Positions 10,888 through 22,439 of a stretch of 64,000 bases of DNA are shown here, piece after piece. Both the position numbers and the translations under genes were made by a program. Source of the DNA: Chamaecrista fasciculata (taxonomy: Eukaryota > Streptophyta > Magnoliopsida > Fabales > Fabaceae); NCBI GenBank assembly GCA_003254925.1, contig QANZ01023827.1:203787-267786 (forward strand), written 5' to 3'. The notes under the pieces were generated by a model. That model was given only the letters and a program-made list of their open reading frames with translations, was not told the origin of the DNA and searched no databases. Numbering within the stretch: the stretch's first letter is position 1; every line of letters starts with the position of its first letter.

Positions 10888-11514
10888 CTAAGATTGTGAC
10901 CGTGGTCACCTCATTAATTTGAAACTCACCGTTTCATTTATTTTTGTTTTGGGCCATGATTGGTGGCGATCCATTACAGAGAACTGTAGAGGGGTTTTAA
11001 ATCTAGAAAACCCGATCTCGAGGAATTATTGGTTGGAGATGGCGATGAAGATGATGAGACGTGATGATGAACTTCCAGGCTTCACAGACACACATGCATC
11101 TCACTAAAGACTTCACTGGGAGTCTCAGAAGAATATCTTGTAATACTTCTGAAGGGAAATAATCCGACATTGCGAGGAAGGAACCCTAACGCCTGCTAGC
11201 TCAGATGAACACGATCCACAAACCCTAGTTGTTGAACAAAATATCTTGTAATACTCGGGTGGTTAGATGGAATCATGGAACGGATTCATTCAAATTATAT
11301 TTTTCTATGAAAACTAGGGTTTAAACCCGATCCAATATAACCCATCTATGTATCTATGTATAGTTGTATACATATATATTTTATGATAATATTATTAAGA
11401 AAATAAAGACTTTTCTACTAAACTGAAAATTTTTATATAATTTTTAAAATGGTAGATGATTAAGTAGGAATATACAATATATATAATATTTAATTATTTA
11501 TATAAGGTCAACAT

Positions 11515-12690
11515 ATAATTTTGGTCTCTTTTTTTAGAGTAAATTATAATTTAGTCCTTTATCTTTTCTTCTTGCCATTTTGATCTTATATTTTACTCAA
11601 GTTTCACTTTTTGGCCTCAATGATTAAATTGACCACGTCTCTATCACTTTAAAGTTCAATTGTAATGATTTTGGAGTCAGATTATTCTTAATGTGTATTT
11701 TTTTTGTCTAGTTCGGACCATTAGTAATGTGGTCAAATTGGATTCCAAAAGTAAGTAACACGTACGTTTCATAATAAAAAAAATGAAGTCGATGATCCCT
11801 TTCTCAATTTAAGTCCAGTTGGACGAATTTAGAGCTATGTGCTATTCTTGATGAGTAGTTTTTCTGTCCAGTTGAGACCGTCAACAAATGAGGTCAAATC
11901 GAACCGAAATTTATCCTAAAACCAAAAAGTGGAAACTTATGGAAAACTACTCTGAGACCTGATTTGACGTTATTTATTAACTATTAAAAATATGCAGAAA
12001 AATGACTCATTAAAAGTTATTCATAACTTTGAACTCATCGCAATCGAACTTGAAACGAGAGATATATGACCAACTTCACTAATTTGACTATGAAACGAGC
12101 AACTCACATTCGAAATCCAATTTGACTTTATTTGATAACAATTCCAAAGGTAAAAAGAAAAAACTCATGAAGACTAACGAGAGAGATATGGTTAGGGATG
12201 ACAACGGATAGGATATCCAAAATTTTATCATTATCCGTATCCGTATTCGTTCATTCTTTCCATTATTCATATCCTATCCTATCCGGTATCCGGTATCCAA
12301 CTGGTACCCTAAATATCCGAAATAAATGGATATAAGATATGATATCCTAATTCAAAAATTGGATATATCCGATATCCGATATCCGTTAATTAAAATAAAT
12401 TAATTAAAAATATAATAAAATATTATAGGGTATCGGATACCAGATACCCTAACTATCCGTTCATTTCGGACGGATACCGGATAGTTGATTTTTTATTTTT
12501 CAATACCCGTACCCTATCCGATATCTGGTATCCGACGGATATTGAATATTTTTTATGGGTGGATTCAAACGGATATCCTAAATACCCACCCAAATTATCA
12601 TCCCTAGATATGATCATATTCAATCATTGATACCAAAGAGTGAAACTTTTAAGAAAGATATATCATCAAAATCACAAAAAAAAAAAAAAN
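11515..12690. repeat. Dispersed repeat, copy B, split by a hAT MITE
   Basis: Relative of the 1885-2500 repeat. Shared landmarks are TATGACCAACTTC and the tail GAGTGAAACTTTT. The homology stops at the MITE (12193-12606) and resumes after it, so the MITE landed within an existing repeat. The right end runs into an A tract and a gap. Confidence 0.5.
12193..12606. mobile_element. hAT-type MITE inside the dispersed repeat
   Basis: 414 bp with ends TAGGGATGACAACGG and ATTATCATCCCTA, and an internal GGATATCCG/CGGATACC inverted structure. The 8-bp flanks GATATGGT (12185-12192) and GATATGAT (12607-12614) match at seven positions, consistent with an aged hAT target-site duplication. Confidence 0.8.
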
Positions 12691-12808
12691 NNNNNNNNNN
12701 NNNNNNNNNNNNNNNNNNNNNNNNNNNNNNNNNNNNNNNNNNNNNNNNNNNNNNNNNNNNNNNNNNNNNNNNNNNNNNNNNNNNNNNNNNNNNNNNNNNN
12801 NNNNNNNN
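12690..12808. other. Assembly gap (119 N)
   Basis: Unresolved bases between an A tract and a T tract. Any translation across it is an artefact. The left edge of the tandem array may lie in or beside it. Confidence 0.99.
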
Positions 12809-13461
12809 TTTTTTTTTTTTTTTTATAGCAAAGTCCTTTATTTTTTAAAATATATTTAAATTAAATGATATAAACGATGCAGAAGAAATAAAAACTATAA
12901 AATATTAAGTTATTAACCTAAATTTCTTTTCCTTCTCTTCCAAACTTCCACATTTTTTTCCCGCGATTGACATTCCCTCCATTTTTTTTTTGTTGGGCCT
13001 GAAGACATTCCCTCTACCATTATTTACAAGAAAATCAATAAAGTGAAAAAAAAATGGGAATAGGTAATAACGCCAATATAGCCAATCTTGTAAAGTAATT
13101 TTTGAATAACCCTAGCTAGTGATTAAAACATGTCTCTCAAGCTAAACAAACTAGCTAGTCTTCATCCAAATATACTCTAATTCTCGGTAATCAGTAATCA
13201 GTAGGGCTTTGAAAGCCACAGCATTATTAGACTCAACTTTCAAGCTAACCCAATATACTCTAATCCTCGGTAATTTTCTTTTGCAGCATCACTAACACAG
13301 CATTATACTCTAATCCTCAAGCTAACTAGTTTTTCTACATACCGTGATCAAGTGATTAACTAAAAACTCTTGTCGAGTGTAGAAAGCCTCGTTAAGCTAG
13401 GACCCAAATCCTGTTTTAGGTGATCAATGTTTATCTTCAGCAGTATGAGATTTTTTCTTCT

Positions 13462-13815
13462 CTATTTGAATATCTCTCTTGCTAATTTTCGTTTATTCTT
13501 CAACTTTTCGTCAACGTATGCATTACGGCTCTTAATAGCTGTTTGTGCTTTATCGCACAATTCTTCATATTCTTCCTTCTTCATTTCTTCTGATGACTTT
13601 TCGCTGTAATTTTCCAGATCTTGTAACAGAGTTTCGTCGTTTTGATAGTCACATTCTCTGTCTATTTTTATTCCTAATTCCGGTCTCCACTTACCAGACA
13701 AATCATTTACAAATTGTTGTTGATGCCAGCTTCGCTCGGACTTTTCTTCTTCAATGGATTCTCTCAATTCTGCAGCTAATTGCTTTAAGCTTTGTTTGGC
13801 TTCTTCACGCCACAT
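13462..13815 (-). CDS. Orphan charged helical protein, copy 1 (117 aa, frameshifted tail)
   Basis: I do not recognise this family. The protein starts MWREEAKQSLKQLAAELRES, is rich in Glu, Lys, Leu and Gln, and has no Gly- or Pro-rich segments in its first half; it should be largely helical or coiled-coil. A conserved block LLQDLENYSEKSSEEMKKEE precedes YEELCDKAQTAIKSRNAY. There is no signal peptide or membrane segment. Compared with copy 3, its tail leaves the shared frame: it reads LAREIFK and stops, while a one-base shift restores DIQ.EK..KS and a stop aligned with the copy 3 stop. The ATG at 13815 lies in the third exon; leader exons are about 15015-14904 and 14814-14747. Confidence 0.65.
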   Translation of the reverse strand: MWREEAKQSLKQLAAELRESIEEEKSERSWHQQQFVNDLSGKWRPELGIKIDRECDYQNDETLLQDLENYSEKSSEEMKKEEYEELCDKAQTAIKSRNAYVDEKLKNKRKLAREIFK

Positions 13816-14746
13816 CTTGCTGCTAGTAAACAGTAATTAATCTGCAAATTTAAATTCAATCAATTTTATATCTATGCAAATCATGACAGCATAAACTGAA
13901 ATTAAGTACTAATCAACTAACCAAAATTATTGTGAAAAAGGAAGTATGTATACTCATTATTGAACGAATTATAAAGTGTACAAGTCCTAACAGAAATGAC
14001 GAACTAACAGTAATAACAGCAACAAAATAACGAACTAGCTGTAATAACAGTAAGGAAATAACAGATTAATGATTCAACTAGAACTATCTTTACAAATTTC
14101 GGTTCAAACATCAAAGTATCAAACGTATTACTAATCAAGCTAGCTAGTCATGTGAATATATATTAATATATTGAAGATTATATTACAGAGCAATAAATGT
14201 AACAAAAGCGGCCAAGCTAAATAATTATATAAATCACATCGTTTTTTTTTTTTAAATTTATGGCAGTTGCATAGAATTTCTTTTCTTTAACAGTTAACAC
14301 TTATAATAGCGGTAGTGTTTCCATTCGGATTTGGATTAAACTGAATACAAATAGAAAAAGGTCATATTCTCGTAGAAACAAATGGAGCACAAAAATCAAC
14401 CTAGACTATTTTTTCTCAATACAGAAGTTTACTTTCAACTTACAAGTACATATATAGATTCATATAGCAAAAATAGATTCACATTTGGAGTGAGACTACA
14501 AATAGCAGTTTGAAATAATCACAATCTTCCATCGACATACAGATACGATCATTTGTTCTAAAGAACAACTAGATGAATTGCTCAATCAGCATGAAACTTA
14601 AAGGATATAGATAGAAGAAGACAAGAACCAATCAATATTCATATACAGAATAGATAGAACACAAAAGAAAATCTGATAACCTAATTTATAATGAACGAGT
14701 ATTAAATCGTTAGGTTCAAGAACCAGCGGGAATAGATGGATCTTAC

Positions 14747-15046
14747 CGGTCAAACACAGATTGATGCAGCAGCGAGCGATTCACAGATAATGATCGAGAA
14801 GGTGCGAGAAAAACCTGTGCGCGAAAATTATCAAGATTATTCATAAATAGATTCGAGAGAAGAAATTAAAAGTAAAAAGTGTATTTGTTCTTCGATAATC
14901 TACCTCTGAGTGATGAACGCCTAGATTCGCAGACGGACGACTAAACCGGTGGTTTCAATTCTAATTCCACATTGGTCAGAAGATATTGATTGGTTTGGTG
15001 TGAGATTCAAAAATGAGAGTAGGCGCCAAGAAACAGAGTATTTATA
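14747..15046 (-). promoter_or_regulatory. Promoter and two leader exons of orphan gene copy 1
   Basis: On the minus strand a TATAAATA box (15046-15039) is followed by a leader exon ending CAGAG|GTAGAT (14904), a second leader exon from 14814 (acceptor GCACAG) to 14747 (CCG|GTAAGA), and the coding exon from 13841 (acceptor TTTGCAG). The same layout recurs in units 2 and 3, which supports a real transcription unit. Confidence 0.55.
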
Positions 15047-15389
15047 GAAAGAGATTAGAGACTCCAATCCGAAAGCGAGGATTTGATAAGCAGACTCAGC
15101 TCGTTTGTAATTAGTAACCACTTAACTAATCAGTAACTACTTTATTATTACCAAAGAGTAGTAAAATAGTCATTTCACTCCTCAAACTATAGAATAAATT
15201 TTGTTTTGATCTCAAAACTATTTCTTTTTTATTTTAATTTCTAAACTGTGATTTTGTTTGTTATTTCCTGTCATTTTTAATATGACTTTGAATAGTTATG
15301 TATAATAAATTCATAATGAGTTAACAAAAAAAATTAACTCTTTGAAAGTTAACTATAATTTTAATTTGTGAGTAATTAAAAATAATTTT

Positions 15390-16050
15390 TTTCTTGTTGG
15401 TGCCCCTAACGTTTGGGGTCAGTTTCAGTTATGCTTCCAACATTTGTTTTGTGTCAGTTATGCCCCCAACGTTTCACATTATTGTCAATTATACCCTAAC
15501 CTCAATTTTTTTTTGCCAAAGTCCTATTTTGGTCCCTCAAGTTTGCTCAAAGTTCCATTTCGATCCCTCAAGTCTCCGGCGAGACACACGGCGGTTCCAA
15601 CGACTACGAAAACTCCTGATCCAAGGTTTTTTTACCTCTTGAGTTCAATGGCGACCTGCATTTTGCAAACAAATGACTAGAAATACGATTTTCGGCGATT
15701 GTGTGAATTTTTCGGCGACTATGTAAATTTTTTGACGGCTTGCCAGTCATTTTTTTTTTCGCAAAATGGAGGTCGTCATTGAACTCAGGAGGTTAAAAAC
15801 CTTGGATTCGAAGTTTTCATAATCGTCAGAGTCACTGTGTATCTCGTCGAAAAGTTCGTCATAGACTTGAGGGACCAAAACGGAACTTTGAGCAAACTTG
15901 AGGGATCAAAATATGACTTTAGCCAAAAAAATTGAGGTTATGGTACAACTGACAACAATGTGAAACGTTAGGGACATAACTGACACAAAACAAATATCGA
16001 GAGCATAACTGAAATTGATCCCAAACGTTAGAGGCACTAAATCTTTTGCC
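15390..16050. mobile_element. Foldback MITE in unit 1 only
   Basis: About 650 bp of two inverted arms. The left arm holds GTGCCCCTAACGTTTGGGGT and the right arm holds CCCAAACGTTAGAGGCAC, running on to CTTTTGCC at the right end. The inner arms carry TCAAGTTTGCTCAAAGTTCC and its complement. Units 2 and 3 lack it at this place, so it arrived after or independently of the duplication. The left tip looks worn, and no duplication was settled. Confidence 0.7.
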
Positions 16051-16170
16051 TTAAAAAAATTATTCATTACAAGTTACAACTGTCAACATTAGAATAAATG
16101 GTAAAAATTAGGCAAAATTATTTTTGAAGACCAAAACAAAACAAATAGGAAAGTTTAAGATGTTAGGACG

Positions 16171-16420
16171 GTATAATAGACTACAATGCCTCAACTACTG
16201 ATTCTAATGTTTAGAAAGATATGAGTAACTGAAGATGGAGAATCGGAGTTGCTTCTAAAAAAATTGGGTCACAGTACATTTACATTAATTCGGAATTATA
16301 TAGCCCTTATGTATCACTTGAATATTTAGGTTATTGTTGTATATCTATATTATAATATATGATTTTGGAATTGGTTATTGACTTTTCAAATTGTATGCTA
16401 AATCAATATTTTTTATAATC
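16171..16420 (+). pseudogene. Cupin-gene 3' fragment, spacer 1
   Basis: Matches the last codons and 3' flank of the cupin gene (about 5930-6180). It reads DYNASTTDSNV, then a stop where the gene has Trp, then KDMSN and a stop. The non-coding tail also matches (AAAATTGGGTCACAGTACAT compared with the AAAATTTGGGTCACACTACAT of the gene). Only the extreme 3' end is present. Confidence 0.75.
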
Positions 16421-16789
16421 ATTTGCATGTTTTAATAATAAATGATATTTTCATTGGTTTGGAATAATATATCGCCTTTTATTTTTGGATTTTTCTATAA
16501 AAAACGGTAGTGTTTGAGCTCACTTTTTATTTCTTAGATCAAAAGTTTTAAATAATTGAGATTTGTGTAATTTTTTATCCCAAGAAAATTGTACTTAATT
16601 ATTTTGATCTAAGAGATAAAAAGCGAGATGTCCAAACACTTGGTCCTTTTATAGCAAAGTCCTTTTTTTTTTAAAGAAAAATACATTTACATGAAATAAA
16701 CGATGGATAAGAAATAAAAACTATAAAATATTATCCTAAATTTCCTTTCCTTCTCTTCCACTTATTTTTTCCCCCAAGATTATTCTAAT

Positions 16790-17195
16790 ATCGTTGTAAA
16801 TATGAAATTTATATGTAATACGTAGATAACCATATTCATAAGCCTTTTGCCCTTCTTATAACTTTTCTTTTATAATGGTGGTCTTAAATTCTTGGTGTAA
16901 CCATCTATTCAGTAGTATGTTTTAAGACACATAACCTCTCTCACACTATGATGTTCTTAATAACTTGTAACATACCCACCTTCCATTATGTCAAGAGTCC
17001 TATATAAAAGGGCTTTCTCCTATAGAAATGTAACGATGAATATACACAATAATATGAGTTGAGATGAGCTCTTGAAGAGCTACAGAGCATATGGGATAAT
17101 TCTTTAAGAACTACATTTTTTTAGAATTAATTTGTGTATCTCTCTCTCTTTATTTTCCATCTTCACATTTTCTATTTGTTTTAGAACACCTCTAA
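16790..17195. mobile_element. Candidate second solo LTR or LTR-like insertion
   Basis: A unit-2-specific block of about 400 bp with a TATA-like CCTATATAAAAGGGCTTTC (about 17000), a GAGCTCTTGAAGAGCTAC dyad and a T-rich tail, replacing a short segment found in units 1 and 3. The layout resembles an LTR, but neither clean TG...CA ends nor a target-site duplication could be fixed. Confidence 0.35.
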
Positions 17196-17524
17196 CATTA
17201 TTTACAAGAAAATCAATAGAGTGAAAAAAAAAAAAGGGAATAGGTAATAAAGCCATATAGCAAGTCTTGTAAAGGAATTTTTGAATGAGGACGAAGTTAA
17301 ACGAACTAGCTAGTCTTCATCCAAATTGGTAGTGTCCATCAGTAATCAGTAATCACTATCAGTAGGGCTTTAAAAGCAACAGCATTATTAGACTCAACTC
17401 TCAAGCTAACCCAATATACTCTAACTAGTTTATCTACATAGATATCAAGTGATCGATTAACTAAAAACTCTTGTTGAATGTAGAAAGCTTCGTTGAGCTG
17501 GGACCCAAATTCTGTTTTAGGCGA

Positions 17525-17899
17525 TCAACGTTTATGTTCTGATCCCTCCGGGAGACCATAATCAATGTCTAATGCTATTTTTTCTTCATCCTCCCACAGT
17601 CCAGCAACATATGCATTACGTCTCTTAATAGCTGTTTGTGCTTTTTCGCACAGTTCTTCGTATTCTTCCTTCTTCATTTCCTCTAATGACTTTTCGCTGT
17701 ACTTTTCCAGATCTTGTAACAAAATTTCATCGTTCTGATAGTCACCTTCTTCTATCATTCTTGATTGCGCTTTCGACTTACCCAAAAAATCATTTAGAAA
17801 TCGTTGATGGGCGCCTCGTGCGGACTTTTCTTCTTCAATCGATTCTCTCAATTCTTCAGCTAATTGCTTTAAGCTTTGTTTGGCTTCTTCTTGCCACAT
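17525..17899 (-). CDS. Orphan charged helical protein, copy 2 (124 aa)
   Basis: Intact frame from the ATG at 17899. It starts MWQEEAKQSLKQLAEELRES, continues through the shared LLQDLEKYSEKSLEEMKKEE and YEELCEKAQTAIKRRNAYV blocks, and ends YGLPEGSEHKR. Relative to copy 3 it lacks an in-frame 33-bp segment (QREKEKSYTDE) before YGLP. The acceptor just upstream (TTTGCAG, near 17919) makes the longer in-frame start at 17932 intronic. The leader layout is as in copy 1, with a TATA box at 19772-19765; the second leader acceptor is AAG rather than CAG. Function unknown. Conservation of frame between copies 2 and 3 argues for a translated protein. Confidence 0.7.
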   Translation of the reverse strand: MWQEEAKQSLKQLAEELRESIEEEKSARGAHQRFLNDFLGKSKAQSRMIEEGDYQNDEILLQDLEKYSEKSLEEMKKEEYEELCEKAQTAIKRRNAYVAGLWEDEEKIALDIDYGLPEGSEHKR

Positions 17900-18957
17900 T
17901 TTGCTGCTAGTAATCTGCAAATTTAAATTCAATCAATTTTATATCTATGCAAATGACAGTATAAACTGAAATTAAGTGCTAATTAACTAACCAAAATTAT
18001 AGTGAAAACGAAATATTTATCCAATTTGAACAATAAGAGAGAATGGAAGAAGAATGTACACTACTATACTCATTGTTGAACGAATTATAAAATGTACAAG
18101 TAATAACAGAATAACGAACTAACAGTAATAACAGTAACGAAATAACGAACTACAGTAATAACAGTAAGGAAATAACAGATGAATGATTCAGCTAGAACTA
18201 TATATCTTTACAAATTTCGGTTCAAACATCAAACGTATTACTAATATAGCTAGCTAGTCATCTGAATATATATTAATATATTGAAGATTATATTACAGAG
18301 CAGTGAAAGTAACAAAAGCAGCCAAGCTGAATATATATATCACATCTTTTTTTAAAATTTATGGCAGTTGCGTAGAATTTCTTTTCTTTAACACTTATAA
18401 TAGCGGTAGTGTTTCCCTTCGGATTTGTGTTAAACTGAATACAAATAGAAAAATTCTACGAAAAAAAGAATACAAATAAAAAAAGGTCATAATCTCGTAG
18501 AAACCAATGAAGCACGAAAATCAACCTAAGCTATTTTTTCTCAATACAGAAGTTTACTTTCAAGTTACAAGTACATATATAGATTTATATAGCAAAAATA
18601 GATTCACATTTCGTGTGAGACTACAAATAGCAGTTTTAAATAATCACAATCTTCCATCGACATATAGATAGGATCATTTGTTCTAAAGGCATTATGCACA
18701 AAGTAAGAAATTGGACAAGATATCTTAATCACAAGCCTTAAGAATGAACAACTAGATGAATTGCTCAATCAGCATGAAACTTGAGGATATAGATAGAAGA
18801 CAAGAATCAATCAAGATTCATACACAAAAATAGATTCACATTTGGAGTGAGACTACAAATAGCAGTTTGAAATAATCACAATCTTCCATCGACATACAGA
18901 TACGATCATTTGTTCGAAAGAAGACAAGAACCAATCAAGATTCATACACAGAATAGA

Positions 18958-19375
18958 TGTGTGAAAAGGGCTTTGGCCCAATTTTGGAAGTCCCACATCG
19001 TGTGGGATTCCTAAGTGGGGGGTCCTTTGGTTATATAAATAGGACCCCCTTCCCCATTTGTAAATCATCCCAAAATTTGTATTCTCTCTTCTCCGAAATC
19101 AATCTGGTGTGTTCTTTCTTATTTCTTATTTACTTATTTGTTATTTATTTGCGGTATTTCTTTTCTTAGTTGGTAGATAATATTCAATAAGTTTGGGTGG
19201 GATATTGTTGGGATATATTATTATAAACTTTTGGGTAGAGAAGAATACTATACAAGTGGTTCCTTCTAAGGAGATTGGTTTTTAAGCGGGACCGTTTGTG
19301 ACCTCACCAATCTTTCCTGCTGAATTAGTATAAACTCCTTAGGAGAGTTCAATATTTACCCCATATCCCCTTACA
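18958..19375. mobile_element. Solo LTR with 5-bp TSD
   Basis: 418 bp beginning TGTGTGAAAAGGGC and ending CCCTTACA, flanked by a perfect ATAGA duplication (18953-18957 and 19376-19380). Units 1 and 3 keep the empty site (AATAGATAGAACAC), which proves the insertion boundaries. Inside are a short dyad (CCCACATCG/TGTGGG), a TATATAAATAGG box and a promoter-like T-rich leader. No internal retrotransposon sequence remains, as expected after LTR-LTR recombination. It lies in the leader region of orphan copy 2. Confidence 0.92.
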
Positions 19376-19764
19376 ATAGATAGAACACAAAAGAAAATCT
19401 GATAACCTAATTTATAATGAACGAGTATCAAATCGTTAGGTTCAAGAAGCAGCGGGAATAGATGGATCTTACCGGTCGAACACAGATTGATGCAGCAGCG
19501 AGCGATTCACAGATAATGATCGAGAAGGTGCGAGAAAAACTTGTGCGTGAAAATTATCAAGATTATTCATAAATAGATTCGAGAGAAGAAATTAAAAGTA
19601 AAAAGTGTATTTGTTCTTCGATAATCTACCTCTGAGTGATGAACGCCTAAATTCGCAGAAGGACGACTAGACGGTGGTTTCAACTCTATAATTCCACATT
19701 GGTCTGAAGATATTGATCGATTTGGTGTGAGATTCAAAATGAGAGTAGGCGCCAAGAAACAGAG

Positions 19765-19772
19765 TATTTATA
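19765..19772 (-). promoter_or_regulatory. TATA box of orphan gene copy 2
   Basis: TATAAATA on the minus strand, at the place matching the TATA boxes of copies 1 and 3. Confidence 0.6.
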
Positions 19773-20227
19773 GTTGAGAGTTGAGAGTAAGAAATTAGAG
19801 ACTCCAATCCGAAAGCGAGAATTACATAAGCAGAGTTCGTTAATCAGTAACTACTTTATTAACCAAAGAGTCAAATAGTCATTTCACTCTTCAAACTATA
19901 GAATAAATTTTATTTTGATCTCAAAAACTATTTTTGTTTTATTTTAATTTCTAAACTGTGATTTTGTTTGTAATTTGCTGTCATTTTTAATATGAATTTT
20001 GAACAGTTAAAATAAATCATTTCTCTTTTACATGTATCATAATAAGTGAGTTAACAAAAAAAATTCACAATTTCAAGATAACTAGAATTCTATCTTTAAT
20101 TTGTGAATAATTTAAAAATGATTTTTTTTTCTTTATTAACTCACTTATTATGTAAAAGAGTTTTTGGAATCGCATAAAAAAATTATTCATTATAACTGTC
20201 AATATTAGAGTTAATAACTCTTTTATT

Positions 20228-20534
20228 GAGTAAACTATCAAATTGGTCCCTGAATTATTGGCTCGATGACAGATTGGTCCCCGAATTTAGGAAATTGACA
20301 AATAGGTCCCCGAATTTTTCTAACGAGTCAAATAGGTCCCTGAATTTTTCTAACGTTAGTCAAATAGGTCCCCGAATAACATGCACAGAAGGACCTATTT
20401 GACAAATGTTAGAAAAATTCGGGGACCTATTTGACTCGCTAGAAAAATTCGATGACCTATTTGTCAATTTTCTAAATTCGAGGACCAATCTGTCAGCGAG
20501 TTAATAATCCAGGGACCAATTTAGTAGTTTACTC
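20228..20534. mobile_element. Foldback MITE in spacer 2 with 10-bp TSD
   Basis: 307 bp, ends GAGTAAACTA and TAGTTTACTC. The body is made of inverted AAATAGGTCCCCGAATTTTT runs. A perfect CTCTTTTATT duplication flanks it (20218-20227 and 20535-20544). The 9-10 bp duplication suggests a Mutator-like element. It is absent from spacer 1. Confidence 0.9.
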
Positions 20535-20720
20535 CTCTTTTATTATAACTGGAATTCATTATAACTCTTTTAACTAGAATTTATTTTTCTTTATTAACTC
20601 ACATACATAAAAAATAAAATACTCATTATAACTGTCAATATTAGAATAAAAGGTAAAAACTAGACAAAATCATTTTTGAAGACCAAAATAAAACAAATAT
20701 AAAAGTTTAAGATGTTTCGG

Positions 20721-20970
20721 CGCTATACTACAATGCCTCAACGACTGATTCTAATGTTTGGAAAGATATGAGTAATTGAAGATGGAGAATCGGAGTTATT
20801 CCTAAAAAATTTGGGTCACAGTACATTTTTACATTAATTCGGAATTATATAGCCCTTATGTATCACCTAAATATTTAGGTTATTGTTGTATATCTATATT
20901 ATTATATATGATTTTGGTATTGGTAATTGACTTTTCAAATTGTATGCTAAATCAATATTTTTTATAATCA
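20721..20970 (+). pseudogene. Cupin-gene 3' fragment, spacer 2
   Basis: Reads YYNASTTDSNVWKDMSN and a stop, followed by 3' flank matching both the gene at 5463-5986 and the spacer 1 fragment. Unlike spacer 1 it keeps the Trp codon. Because it occupies the same place in the unit, the fragment was probably present before the array expanded. Confidence 0.75.
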
Positions 20971-21729
20971 TTTGCATGTTTTAATAATAAATTTGATATT
21001 TTCAAATCGAGCTCACTTTTTATTTCTTATATCAAAGTTTTTTTTTGGGTAGTATAGATCAAAGTTGTAAATAATTGAGATTTGTGTAATTTTTTATCCA
21101 AAGAAAATTATACTTAATTATTTTGATCTAAGAGATAAAAAGTGAGATGTCCAAACACTTTTTTTTTGGCCAACCCCTAAACCCTAAACACTTGGTCTTA
21201 TTATAGCAACGTCCTTTTTTTTAAAAAAAATTATTTAAATGAAATAAACGATAGAGAAGAAATAAAAACTATAAAATATTATCCTAAATTTCCTTTCCTT
21301 CTCTTCCAAACTACTTCAAATTAAACAAGAAAGCTCTCTCTCTCATTAAAGAAATATTACAAAAAATAATAATAACAAGAATAACAAGATATGTGAAAAT
21401 GATTTATATATCTTTGCCAAAAGTTTATTCAATCAACCATAAGTTTTATTTTTTTATTTATTATTGATGACACAAAAAAATTATATATATTTTTTATTAT
21501 ATTTGGTCATGCAAAACTTTTTATTATGTATTTTAATATTATGCCTAACCTAGAAGAACAATTTGGTTTAGAAGACTAATTGGGGGTATAGTAATAGTAA
21601 TAGGCCGGTTTGGTTTGGTCACTAGAACTAATTAAACCTAACTTAATTTATGTTATGCTGATCTCAATACTTTTTTTTTTTCCTTATATGCATTGCTTAT
21701 TTACTCACACAATAATCTTAATTTGGTCC

Positions 21730-22099
21730 GATAAAAGTATTAATTTCGTCCTCAAATTTTGCACCAACTGTCAATTTCGTATCTTTTTTTTGTCAATTTC
21801 ATTTTCAATGTTTCACAGTTCTGTCAATTTTATCCTTTAAGTTTACTTTAGCCAAATATTAATGACAAAATCTACTTGACAAATAATATGAAATGTAAAA
21901 TTAATAGAAAAATAAACACAAATCCTTACTCAGATTAAAAAAACATGATGCAGTCTATCGTTAATTTATTGAACGAAGTTAGTGAAAGGACAAAATTGAC
22001 CAAAATGTAAAACATTGGGGACAAAATAGACAACAAAAAAAGATTGGAGACGAAATTGACTGTTGGTGTAAAGTTTGGGACCAAATTAATACTTTTGCC
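21730..22099. mobile_element. Foldback MITE in unit 3
   Basis: Inverted arms: ATAAAAGTATTAATTTCGTC on the left, and on the right the complement of GGCAAAAGTATTAATTTGGT. The GGCAAAAG terminus resembles the elements at 36346 and 15390. No duplication was settled. Confidence 0.65.
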
Positions 22100-22439
22100 A
22101 ATTTTTTTCCAGGGATTAAAGATATTCCCTCTAACATTATTTACAAGAAAATCAATAAAGTGAAAAAAACGGGATAGGTAATAAAGCCAATATAGCCAAT
22201 CTTGTAAAGGAATTTTTGAATGAGGACGAAGTTAAACCAACTAGCTAGTCTTTCATCCAAATTGGTAATCACTACCAGTATATATAGGGCATTGAAATTG
22301 AAAGCAACAGCATTATTAGACTCAACTCTCAAGCTAACCCAATATACTCTAAGTCTCTAACTAGTTTTTCTACATACCGTGATCAAGTGATCGATTAACT
22401 AAAAACACTTGTCAATTAACAAAATTCTGTTTTAGTCGA

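Larger units (their letters stand above)
12829..16640. repeat. Tandem array, unit 1
   Basis: First of three related units. Each starts near a TTATAGCAAAGTCC motif (12822, 16651, 21202) and contains, in plus-strand order, a stretch with TTATTTACAAGAAAATCAAT, the orphan gene on the minus strand, its two leader exons and its TATA box. Unit 1 uniquely contains a foldback MITE (15390-16050). The spacer after its gene holds cupin-gene 3' debris. Confidence 0.85.
16650..21190. repeat. Tandem array, unit 2
   Basis: Second unit, enlarged by a candidate solo LTR (about 16790-17195), a solo LTR (18958-19375) and a MITE (20228-20534), none present at the matching place in the other units. It carries orphan gene copy 2 and the second cupin 3' fragment. 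Confidence 0.85.

Noticed and set aside
13545-13826. Plus-strand frames opposite the orphan genes (also at 17638 and 22586)
   Set aside because: Leu/Ser/Phe-rich antisense shadows of Glu/Lys-rich coding sequence; no start context or splicing support.
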